Shown one piece after another: positions 6,512 to 14,451 of a stretch of 18,263 nucleotides of DNA; the stretch's first letter is position 1; each line of letters starts with the position of its first letter. The stretch lies in contig DATCYD010000028.1 in NCBI GenBank assembly GCA_036570465.1, positions 1 to 18,263 of the forward strand, written 5' to 3'. The notes under the pieces were generated by a model, which was not told the DNA's origin, did no database searches, and saw only the letters and a list, made by a program, of their open reading frames with translations. Both the position numbers and the translations under genes were made by a program. Origin of the DNA: Anseongella sp036570465 (lineage in GTDB: Bacteria > Bacteroidota > Bacteroidia > Sphingobacteriales > Sphingobacteriaceae).

Positions 6512-9500
6512 ATGAGAATACCTCATCAACGGCCGTCATCCGGTCGTGGCAAGGCCTGGAAAGGTTTGCTATTATTAATTGGCACCAGCATTTTCTTTTT
6601 TCAGGCGACTGCCCAGCAAAGTACCATAGAAGGTCAGGTTATTGACAGCGCCAGCAACGCGCCGCTTCCGGGTGTTTCCGTAAAAGTTAAGACCTCCGCC
6701 ACGGGTGTTTCAACAGACCCGGACGGAAATTTCACCCTTGAAGCACAGGAAACCAATGTAACACTTGTTATTTCCTTTCTGGGATATGCTACCCGGGAAG
6801 TTCAGGCCCAGGCAGGCAAGCCCGTGACCATTCAGTTGGCTCCTGATAACCAGGCACTGGAACAGGTCGTGGTTATTGGCTATGGCTCAAAACGAAAGCG
6901 CGATATCACTTCTGCCGTATCGGTAATTGATATGGAGAAGGTCAAGGATCGTCCGGTTTCCAACCTCAACAATTTAATGCTGGGCCAGGCTCCGGGCGTG
7001 GTAGTAAAACAGAATACCGGCACTCCGGGGGAGGAACTGGATGTAAAGATCCGGGGAATAGGTTCCCTGGGAGCTGGCAGCGACCCCTTGTTCGTCATTG
7101 ACGGTTTTGCCATGGGTACATCCGCCGGCCGAAACCTGAACGCTGCCGATGTAGAAAGCATTACCGTTCTGAAGGATGCCGCTTCTACTGCTATTTACGG
7201 GGCCAGAGGTTCGAATGGGGTGGTCCTGATCACAACGAAGACCGCCAAAAATGATGAACTGAGCCTTGGATTCACCGCCAACTACGGGATTCAAAATGTC
7301 CCCACTACCCGGCGCGTGGAAATGATGAACGGCATGGAGTTCGCTCAATACAAGAAAGAAAGTTTCATGGATAAGATCCGGTATTTTGAAGACCGGGAAC
7401 CCACGATCGATGAGGTGCCTGAGGATTTTCGTCATCCGGAAGAAACCATGTACTCCACTGACTGGATGAGCGAGATCATGAATAACAATGCTCCTTTCCA
7501 GGACTATAACATCATGCTTGCTTCAGGCAAAGGGATCGTAAAATCGCTATTGTCAATCAACTATCTGAATCAGGCGGGATCCATCATTGAAACCGGATTT
7601 GAACGTTTTAATGTCCGGGCAAACCTGCGCGGGGACATCAATGAGCATATCTCCATTGGCTGGAATATCGCCGGTGCGTTTTTCCGGGAAGACTATGCCC
7701 AGACAGACGGGCGACAGGCCGTGATCGGTTCTGCACTCTGGGCAGACCCCAGAGAGCCTGTCTATAATGAAGATGGCACTTTCAATGATTATATCGGTGG
7801 TCATGACGGCGTATTCGGTATTGCCAATCCAGTCCAGGAACTCGTCGAAATGGAGCGGAGAAGAAATAACCTGGACATCATTACAAACGGTTATATTGAG
7901 TTCTCTTTCCTTCGGAATTTCAAATTCAAATCATCCGTCAATGCGCGGCTGATCAATACCCGCTTTAAGGAATTCCGGCCTTCCACTTTGGCGGGACGGG
8001 GTTTTGACCAACCACCTCCCCGGGAAGCCAACCTGGATCAGGGTAGTGGAGAGACCATGAATGTAGCCGCCGATCAGATACTGACCTATGCACGAACAAT
8101 AGGCGATCATGATTTCAGTATCATGGCCGGGTTCTCTGCCCAGGAAGAAACAGGAAAAGGCCTGAGTGCAAGTGGCGATGAGTTCCCTAATGACATTATC
8201 CGCTTCCTGGATGCGGCCGAACGGGTGAATGCCGGCTCCGGAGAGGCTGGCTGGAGCATGCTTGCTTACATTGGCCGGGTGAACTATACGTATAAAGAAA
8301 AATATTTGTTTTCCGCCACTTTCCGCCGGGAAGGAAGTTCCCGTTTCGGCATTAACAACAAATGGGGGAACTTCCCAGCTGTTTCACTCGGCTGGCGCAT
8401 GTCTGACGAACCGTTTATGCAGGATCTTCCCTGGCTTTCGGACCTGAAACTAAGAGGGAGCTGGGGCGTAACCGGCAACAACGATATCGGGAATTACCGA
8501 AGTTTATCTATTCTGAATCCTGCCAATTACATCCTCGGAGGCAGCTTCTCAAGCGGACAGGTGCTGGGCGCCTTTGCCAACTCCGAACTGGGTTGGGAAC
8601 AGTCAAACCAGATAAATATTGGGCTGGATGCCGCTTTGATCCGCAACAGGTTATATTTCACGGCGGAGTACTACCGGAAGGTCACCAACGACATGTTGCT
8701 GCCCATTGAAATTCCGGTGATTTCCGGATTTACCACCACGTTCTCCAACATCGGAGAAGTGGAGAACCAGGGACTGGAATTCGCACTCGGTTATCAGACC
8801 TCCATAAATAAGGTGAATCTGTATGCCGACTTCAATATTGCATTCAACCGGAATAAAGTGCTGGAGATCAATGGAGAGAATAACGAAATCCGGGATGGTA
8901 GCATGTACAGTGTTTACAATGTCTCCCGGATTGGACGGCCAATTGGAATGCTTCATGGCTTTCGGATGGTTGGCATTTTCAACACGCAGGAAGAGATTGA
9001 TGCCTGGGCGGAACAAGACGGGGCCATTCCTGGTGTTTACAAGTATGAAGACACCAACGACGATGGCGTCATCACCTATGACACCCAGGACATGGTGGAA
9101 ATCGGCAACCCACATCCCAAATTCGTCTGGGGCTTTACACTGGGGGGTGATTATAAAAACTTTGACCTGAACCTGCTGTTCACGGGCGCCCAGGATTATG
9201 ATCTCTTCAGAAATATCGAAGCTACAACCATGAATATGGACGGCGTATTCAATATCCTGCGATCAGGAAAGAACCGCTGGCGGTCTGCGGAAAACCCCGG
9301 TGACGGCGTTGGCGCTACCACCAATACCTGGAAATGGGAAAGGGAATCCAACTCACGGTATGTGTATGATGCCAGCCATGCCTGGCTGAAAAGCCTGACC
9401 CTGGGTTATACCATCCCTAGCCTGAAAAACACACGGGTGTATTTCGCGGCTGACAACCTGTTGCTGATCACGAAATATCCGGGCAATAATCCGGAAATTG

Positions 9501-9589
9501 ACCTCCGTAAAGGAACTCAGCCGGGTGTGGACGACGAAGCTTATCCCGTTCCCCGTATTTTCTCTATAGGCGCTTCCGTAAAATTCTAA
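6512..9589 (+). CDS. SusC/RagA-family TonB-linked outer membrane transporter
   Basis: A 1025-residue TonB-dependent outer-membrane barrel that imports a ligand captured by its SusD partner. A signal peptide ends near A-T-A-Q35. A carboxypeptidase-regulatory-like domain follows at about 38-110 (TIEGQVIDSASNAPLPGVSV). The connecting segment V-V-V-I-G-Y-G leads into the plug (about 130-245), which has the family motifs R-G-I-G-S-L, D-P-L-F-V-I-D-G and V-L-K-D-A-A-S-T-A-I-Y-G-A-R-G-S-N-G. The rest is beta-barrel, ending with aromatic residue F1025 as expected for Bam-mediated insertion. There is no N-terminal STN domain, so anti-sigma signalling through this receptor is unlikely. It starts 117 nt after the DUF1501 gene and is followed 10 nt later by susD. 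The ligand is unknown: no carbohydrate-active enzyme is nearby. Confidence 0.96.
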   Translation: MRIPHQRPSSGRGKAWKGLLLLIGTSIFFFQATAQQSTIEGQVIDSASNAPLPGVSVKVKTSATGVSTDPDGNFTLEAQETNVTLVISFLGYATREVQAQAGKPVTIQLAPDNQALEQVVVIGYGSKRKRDITSAVSVIDMEKVKDRPVSNLNNLMLGQAPGVVVKQNTGTPGEELDVKIRGIGSLGAGSDPLFVIDGFAMGTSAGRNLNAADVESITVLKDAASTAIYGARGSNGVVLITTKTAKNDELSLGFTANYGIQNVPTTRRVEMMNGMEFAQYKKESFMDKIRYFEDREPTIDEVPEDFRHPEETMYSTDWMSEIMNNNAPFQDYNIMLASGKGIVKSLLSINYLNQAGSIIETGFERFNVRANLRGDINEHISIGWNIAGAFFREDYAQTDGRQAVIGSALWADPREPVYNEDGTFNDYIGGHDGVFGIANPVQELVEMERRRNNLDIITNGYIEFSFLRNFKFKSSVNARLINTRFKEFRPSTLAGRGFDQPPPREANLDQGSGETMNVAADQILTYARTIGDHDFSIMAGFSAQEETGKGLSASGDEFPNDIIRFLDAAERVNAGSGEAGWSMLAYIGRVNYTYKEKYLFSATFRREGSSRFGINNKWGNFPAVSLGWRMSDEPFMQDLPWLSDLKLRGSWGVTGNNDIGNYRSLSILNPANYILGGSFSSGQVLGAFANSELGWEQSNQINIGLDAALIRNRLYFTAEYYRKVTNDMLLPIEIPVISGFTTTFSNIGEVENQGLEFALGYQTSINKVNLYADFNIAFNRNKVLEINGENNEIRDGSMYSVYNVSRIGRPIGMLHGFRMVGIFNTQEEIDAWAEQDGAIPGVYKYEDTNDDGVITYDTQDMVEIGNPHPKFVWGFTLGGDYKNFDLNLLFTGAQDYDLFRNIEATTMNMDGVFNILRSGKNRWRSAENPGDGVGATTNTWKWERESNSRYVYDASHAWLKSLTLGYTIPSLKNTRVYFAADNLLLITKYPGNNPEIDLRKGTQPGVDDEAYPVPRIFSIGASVKF

Positions 9590-9599
9590 ATCCACGATC

Positions 9600-11108
9600 A
9601 TGCAATCAAAGAACATATTTCCCGCTTTGCTCCTGACATTGCTGCTGTCTTCCTGCGGAGAGGATTTCCTGAATAAGACCGATCCCACCCGCCTGGTTGA
9701 AGGAAGCTTCTATCAGACCGAGACCCAGATAAACCAAGCGGTTAACGGTGTATATTCCCAGCTTCAGGACATCATCCGCAACCAGTGGCAATACAACGAA
9801 TTCATCACTGATAACACCACCCTTCATTTCAACATTGGTGACCGCGGGCAGGGACCATCACTGGAGGCTCTTGAATTCTGGCAGATCAACCCTTCCACCG
9901 GCAATATCAATAGCCTTTATAACAGTTATTACCAGGCTCTTGCCAATATTAACACCACCCTTTCAAAACTGGAAGGTGCGCCGTTTGATGAGAACGTTAT
10001 CAAGGAATACGAAGGACAGCTTAAATTCCTGAGGGCCTATTATTACTTTAACCTGGTACAGTATTTTGGTGAGGTCATCATCGTTACCACGCCTCTGGAA
10101 ACTCCGTCGGAAGCTTGGGAATACGAACGTCAGCCGGTAGAGACGGTGTATGAGCTGGTCGTAAGCGACCTGAATATGGCCATCGGCGCACTTCCTCCCT
10201 CATACGACGAAACCGAAACAGGCCGGGTAACCCAGGGTGCCGCACTGGCCCTGCTGGGAAAAGTACAATTGACCAGGAAACAATATTCCGAAGCAGTTAC
10301 CACATTAAAGAAAATATTGCCGTTGGGATATGGTCTCCTGGGCAGCTATGCAGATGTCTTCGACCCGGCCAAAAAGAATCACAAAGAATCCATTTTTGAC
10401 GTGCAGTTCCAGGGTGACAACGACCTGGGAGAATGGAGTAATTTCATTTACACTTTCGCCCCACGGGAGTCGGAAGGCGCCGTGATCAACTTCCCTGGCC
10501 AGAATGGCGGAGGGTGGAACATTCCTTCTCTCGATATCATTGCAGATTACGAGGCGGGGGATCTCCGGAAAGACGTTTCTCTAAAAGAAGGATATACAAA
10601 CCTGGAAGGAGACTGGGTGCCTGTTCCCTTCATCAACAAGTACAATCACCCACACGCGATCCGTGGCCGGACAAATGATAACTGGCCTGTCATCCGGTAT
10701 GCTGATGTATTGCTCATGCTTGCCGAAGCAATCAATGAGGCCTCCGGGCCAACCACTGAAGCTGCAGGATATCTGAATGAAGTCAGGCTGAGGGCAAACC
10801 TGGACCCCCTTAACGGACTGGGAAATGATGCTTTCCGGGAAGCGGTATTGCACGAACGCCGGATTGAACTGGCCTTCGAGAACCACCGGTGGTTTGACCT
10901 GAAGCGAACCCAAACGCCTCAGGAGCTGGCCGCGTTCATGAACGCATACGGGAAACGGGAAAAAAGCAATCCGACCACAACCCGCGGAGGAATTCCTTAC
11001 TCTGAAGCTGACTTTGTGTTTGAGCCTTACGAGGTGCTGTTCCCAATCCCGGCCAACCAAAGACTGATCAATCCGGAACTCACCCAGAATGATGGTTACA
11101 CTAATTAA
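9600..11108 (+). CDS. RagB/SusD family nutrient-binding lipoprotein
   Basis: A 502-residue surface lipoprotein that forms the lid of the SusC pore and binds substrate. The signal peptide ends in the lipobox L-S-S-C19, followed by G-E-D, acidic residues right after the cysteine as in Bacteroidota surface-export signals. The N-terminal SusD-like region (about 20-215) contains F-L-R-A-Y-Y-Y-F-N-L-V, and the C-terminal SusD domain (about 265-500) contains V-I-R-Y-A-D-V-L-L-M-L-A-E-A and R-R-I-E-L-A-F-E-N-H-R-W-F-D-L-K-R, both diagnostic. The protein ends with the usual P-I-P-x-N-Q-R segment and terminal N-P. It lies 10 nt after susC without a strong Shine-Dalgarno site, which is common in this phylum. 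The ligand cannot be predicted from sequence alone. Confidence 0.96.
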   Translation: MQSKNIFPALLLTLLLSSCGEDFLNKTDPTRLVEGSFYQTETQINQAVNGVYSQLQDIIRNQWQYNEFITDNTTLHFNIGDRGQGPSLEALEFWQINPSTGNINSLYNSYYQALANINTTLSKLEGAPFDENVIKEYEGQLKFLRAYYYFNLVQYFGEVIIVTTPLETPSEAWEYERQPVETVYELVVSDLNMAIGALPPSYDETETGRVTQGAALALLGKVQLTRKQYSEAVTTLKKILPLGYGLLGSYADVFDPAKKNHKESIFDVQFQGDNDLGEWSNFIYTFAPRESEGAVINFPGQNGGGWNIPSLDIIADYEAGDLRKDVSLKEGYTNLEGDWVPVPFINKYNHPHAIRGRTNDNWPVIRYADVLLMLAEAINEASGPTTEAAGYLNEVRLRANLDPLNGLGNDAFREAVLHERRIELAFENHRWFDLKRTQTPQELAAFMNAYGKREKSNPTTTRGGIPYSEADFVFEPYEVLFPIPANQRLINPELTQNDGYTN

Positions 11109-11140
11109 TTCGTAAAAGTCATCCGGTTGCCCTAAATTTG
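11109..11140 (+). promoter_or_regulatory. Candidate Bacteroidota promoter before the FGE-like gene
   Basis: TAAATTTG at 11133-11140 is an exact TAnnTTTG -7 element, and TTCG at 11109-11112, a near match to TTTG, lies 20 nt upstream. The -7 box ends only 4 nt before ATG 11145, so transcription would begin at or next to the start codon and give a leaderless or almost leaderless mRNA. It may be an internal promoter that separates this gene from susCD expression. Confidence 0.45.
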
Positions 11141-11144
11141 TTTT

Positions 11145-12200
11145 ATGGACTATTCCGGAATTACGAAAAACTGTTGGTTGGGATTGCTTGCTGTATTGAC
11201 AGCTTGCACATCCACGCCAAAAAAGACTGATAATAAAGAACAGAAGGGACCAACTGCGACACGAACTGCGGAAGCGGTTCCGGAAAACATGGTTTGGGTG
11301 CCTGGTGGTTCCTTTATGATGGGTACTGAAAATCCGGAATTCCCGGATGCGGGCCCTGTTCACCCGGTCAGGATAAATGGTTTTTGGATGGACCCTCATG
11401 AGGTGACCAATGCCCAGTTCGCAGAATTTGTGAAGGCGACCGGTTATGTGACCGTGGCGGAACGGGAGTTGGATCCGGCGGATTTTCCCGGGGTTGCTCC
11501 AGCCATGCTGGTGCCTGGCTCAGCAGTTTTCTCACCGCCTGATCACCAGGTGTCCCTGGACAATCCTTTGCAATGGTGGAAATATGTGCCCGGAGCCAGC
11601 TGGAAGCACCCTATGGGGCCCAATCATCCGGAAGAGCCGGATCCCAACGAACCGGTCGTTCAGGTCTGCTACGAAGATGCGGCAGCCTATGCCGAATGGG
11701 CCGGAAAAAGACTTCCCACCGAAGCAGAATGGGAGTTTGCCGCTCTCGGCGGGCAACCCGGACACACCTATTACTGGGGGGATGAGCTGAAACCGGAAGG
11801 GAAATGGGTGGCCAACATCTTCCAGGGAAACTTTCCTGAAGGAAACACCATTGAGGACGGGTTTGCCGGCGTAGCTCCTGTTAAAACCTTTCCGGCTAAC
11901 CCCTATGGTCTTTACGACATGGAAGGAAACGTCTGGGAATGGTGCAGCGATTTTTACAGGCCGGATTATTATCGCAACAGCCCATCTGACAACCCCAAGG
12001 GACCTGCCGATAGCTATGACCCTGACGAGCCGAACGCGGTAAAGAGGGTACAGCGTGGCGGTTCCTTTCTCTGCAGCGACCAGTACTGCATTCGGTATAA
12101 ACCCCGCAGCCGGGGAAAGGGAGAAGTGAGCAGCGCTTCGAATAATCTGGGCTTCCGTTGCGTTATGGACGCGCCGGCTCCCGCGGAAACCGGACAATAA
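11145..12200 (+). CDS. Formylglycine-generating enzyme (SUMF1/FGE family), exported lipoprotein
   Basis: This 351-residue protein converts, in its characterised homologues, a sulfatase active-site cysteine to formylglycine using oxygen. A signal peptide ends in lipobox L-T-A-C21. The FGE fold starts at MVWVPGGSFMMGT and includes F-W-M-D-P-H-E-V-T-N, A-G-K-R-L-P-T-E-A-E-W-E-F and N-V-W-E-W. The calcium-site region (N-I-F-Q-G-N-F, then N-T-I-E-D-G-F) closely follows the human enzyme. The R-G-G-S-F-L-C310-S-D-Q-Y-C315 segment keeps both catalytic, copper-binding cysteines in the canonical C-x4-C spacing, and S-S-A-S-N-N-L-G-F-R-C follows. Many bacterial relatives in this fold family lack these cysteines, so a true FGE activity is plausible. 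It lies 36 nt after susD and 27 nt before the amidohydrolase. No protein in the window carries C-x-P/A-x-R, so the client must be elsewhere. Confidence 0.9.
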   Translation: MDYSGITKNCWLGLLAVLTACTSTPKKTDNKEQKGPTATRTAEAVPENMVWVPGGSFMMGTENPEFPDAGPVHPVRINGFWMDPHEVTNAQFAEFVKATGYVTVAERELDPADFPGVAPAMLVPGSAVFSPPDHQVSLDNPLQWWKYVPGASWKHPMGPNHPEEPDPNEPVVQVCYEDAAAYAEWAGKRLPTEAEWEFAALGGQPGHTYYWGDELKPEGKWVANIFQGNFPEGNTIEDGFAGVAPVKTFPANPYGLYDMEGNVWEWCSDFYRPDYYRNSPSDNPKGPADSYDPDEPNAVKRVQRGGSFLCSDQYCIRYKPRSRGKGEVSSASNNLGFRCVMDAPAPAETGQ

Positions 12201-12227
12201 TAGCAGGTATAGCTTACCGACCGACTT

Positions 12228-13325
12228 ATGTTGCATAACATATTTTCAGCCACCCTGGCAATCTTGTTCCTGGCCGGTGTACCCGCGGCGGCACAGGTAC
12301 GGATTGACTTCGAAACTTACGATCCGGTTTCGACCCTGGTAGTCCCGGAACACCCTTTGACGCATGCGAGCATTCCGTTCGTTGATGTGCACAGCCACCA
12401 GCGCGATATGAGTCCAGGGAGGCTGCAAGAACTTGTCCGGGCGATGGATACCCTGAACATGCGCGTCATGGTGAACCTAAGTGGCGGCAACGGCGAAAGC
12501 CTGCAACAGAAAACCGCCGCCATCCAACAGCATTTTCCAGGACGGTTCCTGGTTTTCGCCAATATTGACTTCGATGGCATTGGCAGCGAAAACTGGACAC
12601 GAAATGCGGTGCGTCAACTGGAAGAAGACGTCCGAAACGGCGCAGCCGGACTAAAAATCTTTAAGAACCTGGGTTTTTCGGTCAATGACCGGTCTGGCCG
12701 GCGCGTACCCGTGGACGATCCCCGGCTGGATCCCATCTGGAAAAAATGCGGCGAGCTGAACATTCCAGTCCTGATCCATACCGCCGATCCCGCGCCTTTC
12801 TGGGAAGAGCCCGGCGAGAACAATGAACGCTGGCTGGAACTCATCACCCATCCCCGTCGTCAACGGGGGCCGGATAATCCCGTACCCTGGGAACAACTCA
12901 TTGAAGAGCAACACCAGATGTTCCGGAAACACCCTGAAACCACCTTTATCGCCGCCCACTTTGGCTGGTATGCCAATGATCTGGCTACGCTTGACAGCTT
13001 GCTAACCGACTTGCCCAATGTCATGGTTGAATTCGGCGCCGTGATCGCTGAACTGGGACGACAACCCCGGATGGCTCTTAAATTCTTTACCAAACACCAG
13101 GACCGCATCCTCTTCGGCAAGGACAGCTGGGTTCCCGAAGAATACACCACCTATTTCCGGGTTCTGGAAACGGAAGACGAATACTTCCCTTATCACAAGA
13201 AATACCACGCCTTCTGGCCCATGTACGGCCTGGGCCTCCCGGAAGATATCCTGAAAAAGGTCTATTACAAAAACGCTTTGCGGATCATCCCCGCCATCGA
13301 CGAACGCCTGTTCCCGCGCCAATAA
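12228..13325 (+). CDS. Exported amidohydrolase-family metal-dependent hydrolase
   Basis: A 365-residue protein of the Amidohydro_2-like TIM-barrel group. A signal peptide (MLHNIFSATLAILFLAGVPA, cleaved near A-A-A-Q23) sends it to the periplasm, although most relatives are cytoplasmic. The metal and catalytic residues expected of the fold are all visible: H55-S-H57 at the end of strand 1, H184 in L-I-H-T, H244 in A-A-H-F-G-W, and D299 in F-G-K-D-S-W. The family hydrolyses C-N or C-O bonds or decarboxylates; the substrate here is unknown. It is the last gene of the plus-strand exported block, 27 nt after the FGE gene with no visible promoter between, so it is probably cotranscribed. Hairpin-forming repeats follow the stop. 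The family call is solid; the reaction is not inferred. Confidence 0.87.
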   Translation: MLHNIFSATLAILFLAGVPAAAQVRIDFETYDPVSTLVVPEHPLTHASIPFVDVHSHQRDMSPGRLQELVRAMDTLNMRVMVNLSGGNGESLQQKTAAIQQHFPGRFLVFANIDFDGIGSENWTRNAVRQLEEDVRNGAAGLKIFKNLGFSVNDRSGRRVPVDDPRLDPIWKKCGELNIPVLIHTADPAPFWEEPGENNERWLELITHPRRQRGPDNPVPWEQLIEEQHQMFRKHPETTFIAAHFGWYANDLATLDSLLTDLPNVMVEFGAVIAELGRQPRMALKFFTKHQDRILFGKDSWVPEEYTTYFRVLETEDEYFPYHKKYHAFWPMYGLGLPEDILKKVYYKNALRIIPAIDERLFPRQ

Positions 13326-13334
13326 GTAGCACGA

Positions 13335-13395
13335 GCCTTTATTCTTCGTAGAAAGGCGTTGGTTACCATTTCATCGTGTGAACCGCTCTTTCACA
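13335..13395. terminator. Possible terminator hairpins between convergent genes
   Basis: Two perfect 6-bp inverted repeats lie between the amidohydrolase stop and the convergent HEPN-gene stop: GCCTTT/AAAGGC (13335-13340 and 13352-13357) and TGTGAA/TTCACA (13377-13382 and 13390-13395, overlapping the HEPN stop). Neither has a clear T-tract, so termination is inferred mainly from position between convergent genes. Confidence 0.35.
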
Positions 13396-14308
13396 ATCGT
13401 CCGGACCCGCCGGTGATTTTCCCCGGAAGGAGATGGCCTTCGGCTTCTTGCCGGGAATAAGCGCGAAGCCGTCGATGGCAAAGCCGTTCAGCTATATCGT
13501 GCAGGCGGTGCACCCGACGGAGCAATATTTCCAGTTCATCCGCATCGATCTGGTAGTTCTGGCGGTAGCGGGCATCTGAATATCCCTTGAATAGCAGGTC
13601 GAACAGATGCATTTCTTCAGGTGTATTCCGGGGAAAGACTGCCGAAGGCTCCATGCTGAAAAGACGCGTATAGCGAAGCAGTTTATTCAGGTTATGCGTA
13701 CTGGTATGCAGTCCGGCAAAAACCCGGATCATGGCAGAACAAACCCGTTCAGTAGCCTGATGCAGCATAAATACCGAATGCCTCAGGTCCCCGTTACCGG
13801 CGTAAAATTCTGCGCCGGCCAGGAATTTGGACGCATCACAATAAAGAATGTCCCAGTCCTTTTCGGCCTTCAGCATTCTGGCAGCAGGGGTGGCAGGGCG
13901 CACTGAAAAAGGCAGTTCGGCACCTTCGTTCTTATAAAGCAGGAACCCCTTATCAAAAACGGTTTCATAAAAAGAGCTTCCCTTTTTCAACAGGTCCTGA
14001 ATGATCTCCGGACTTCGAACCGTGGCATTTACCTTTGCATACGAGCGGCAACGTCTCTCGACGATGTCCTGAAGTTCGTAATCTTCACGTTGCTCTCCGG
14101 GCAGCGGAATAACCAGCAGGTCGTATTCGTACTGATAATTTCCTTCGAGACCATCATTGGTGAAACAACTTCGTATCACCGTACTGGAAATAACGCTTCC
14201 AAAATAAATAATAGCGCTGATGTCCAGGGAATCGGTAATGATCCTAACCAGGTAGTCTAGTTGCTCCTGCTGATTGAGCTCCGGCAGATGATTAAATGAC
14301 GTATGCAT
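13391..14308 (-). CDS. Nucleotidyltransferase-HEPN fusion protein
   Basis: A 305-residue cytoplasmic protein combining two modules that often occur as separate toxin-antitoxin partners. The N-terminal part (about 15-130) resembles a minimal nucleotidyltransferase: I-I-Y-F-G37-S38-V, then Y-E-Y-D63-L-L-V-I. The usual D-x-D is reduced to one clear aspartate preceded by E61-Y, so catalysis is uncertain. The C-terminal part (about 150-285) is HEPN-like: F-M-L-H-Q184-A-T-E187-R, T-H205-N-L near the helix end, and Y-S-D-A-R-Y. Candidate R-x(4-6)-H ribonuclease motifs are R195-x5-H201 and R265-x4-H270, but neither is certain. It is divergent from an XRE regulator across a 143-bp gap with a palindrome. 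Possible roles are a self-contained toxin-antitoxin or stress/defence factor, or a housekeeping nucleotide-binding protein of unknown role. Domain calls are moderately sure, function is not. Confidence 0.72.
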   Translation of the reverse strand: MHTSFNHLPELNQQEQLDYLVRIITDSLDISAIIYFGSVISSTVIRSCFTNDGLEGNYQYEYDLLVIPLPGEQREDYELQDIVERRCRSYAKVNATVRSPEIIQDLLKKGSSFYETVFDKGFLLYKNEGAELPFSVRPATPAARMLKAEKDWDILYCDASKFLAGAEFYAGNGDLRHSVFMLHQATERVCSAMIRVFAGLHTSTHNLNKLLRYTRLFSMEPSAVFPRNTPEEMHLFDLLFKGYSDARYRQNYQIDADELEILLRRVHRLHDIAERLCHRRLRAYSRQEAEGHLLPGKITGGSGRL

Positions 14309-14343
14309 GGAAACAGGTTTTGGTTAACTATTAGATGTTGCGG

Positions 14344-14374
14344 TAAAGATAAACTAAAATTGCTTTAAAAGCAA
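14344..14374 (-). promoter_or_regulatory. Predicted HEPN-gene promoter with embedded palindrome
   Basis: On the minus strand, TTG (14374-14372) and TATCTTTA (14351-14344) are separated by 20 nt, fitting TTG-N19-21-TAnnTTTG with one mismatch in the -7 box. The palindrome TTGCTT-taa-AAGCAA (14360-14374) covers the -33 box, and AACTAAAA direct repeats start at 14352 and 14373, exactly 21 bp apart. This is where a repressor would block the promoter; the divergent XRE protein is the obvious candidate. Confidence 0.5.
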
Positions 14375-14451
14375 CTAAAAAGTATTACATATGCACCCGA
14401 AAAGGTTTTAAAGTATTTTCAGTACCTTGCTTGACCTTATACCGCTGGAAC

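Noticed and set aside
10581..12236. Long open frames on the minus strand (272 and 234 codons) opposite susD, the FGE gene and their junction
   Set aside because: They lie antisense to strongly recognised genes, show no known domain pattern, and have arginine- and proline-rich shadow-like composition.
14431..14451. TTG start for the XRE regulator
   Set aside because: The ATG at 14452 gives a standard-length HTH protein, and the added residues match nothing in the family.
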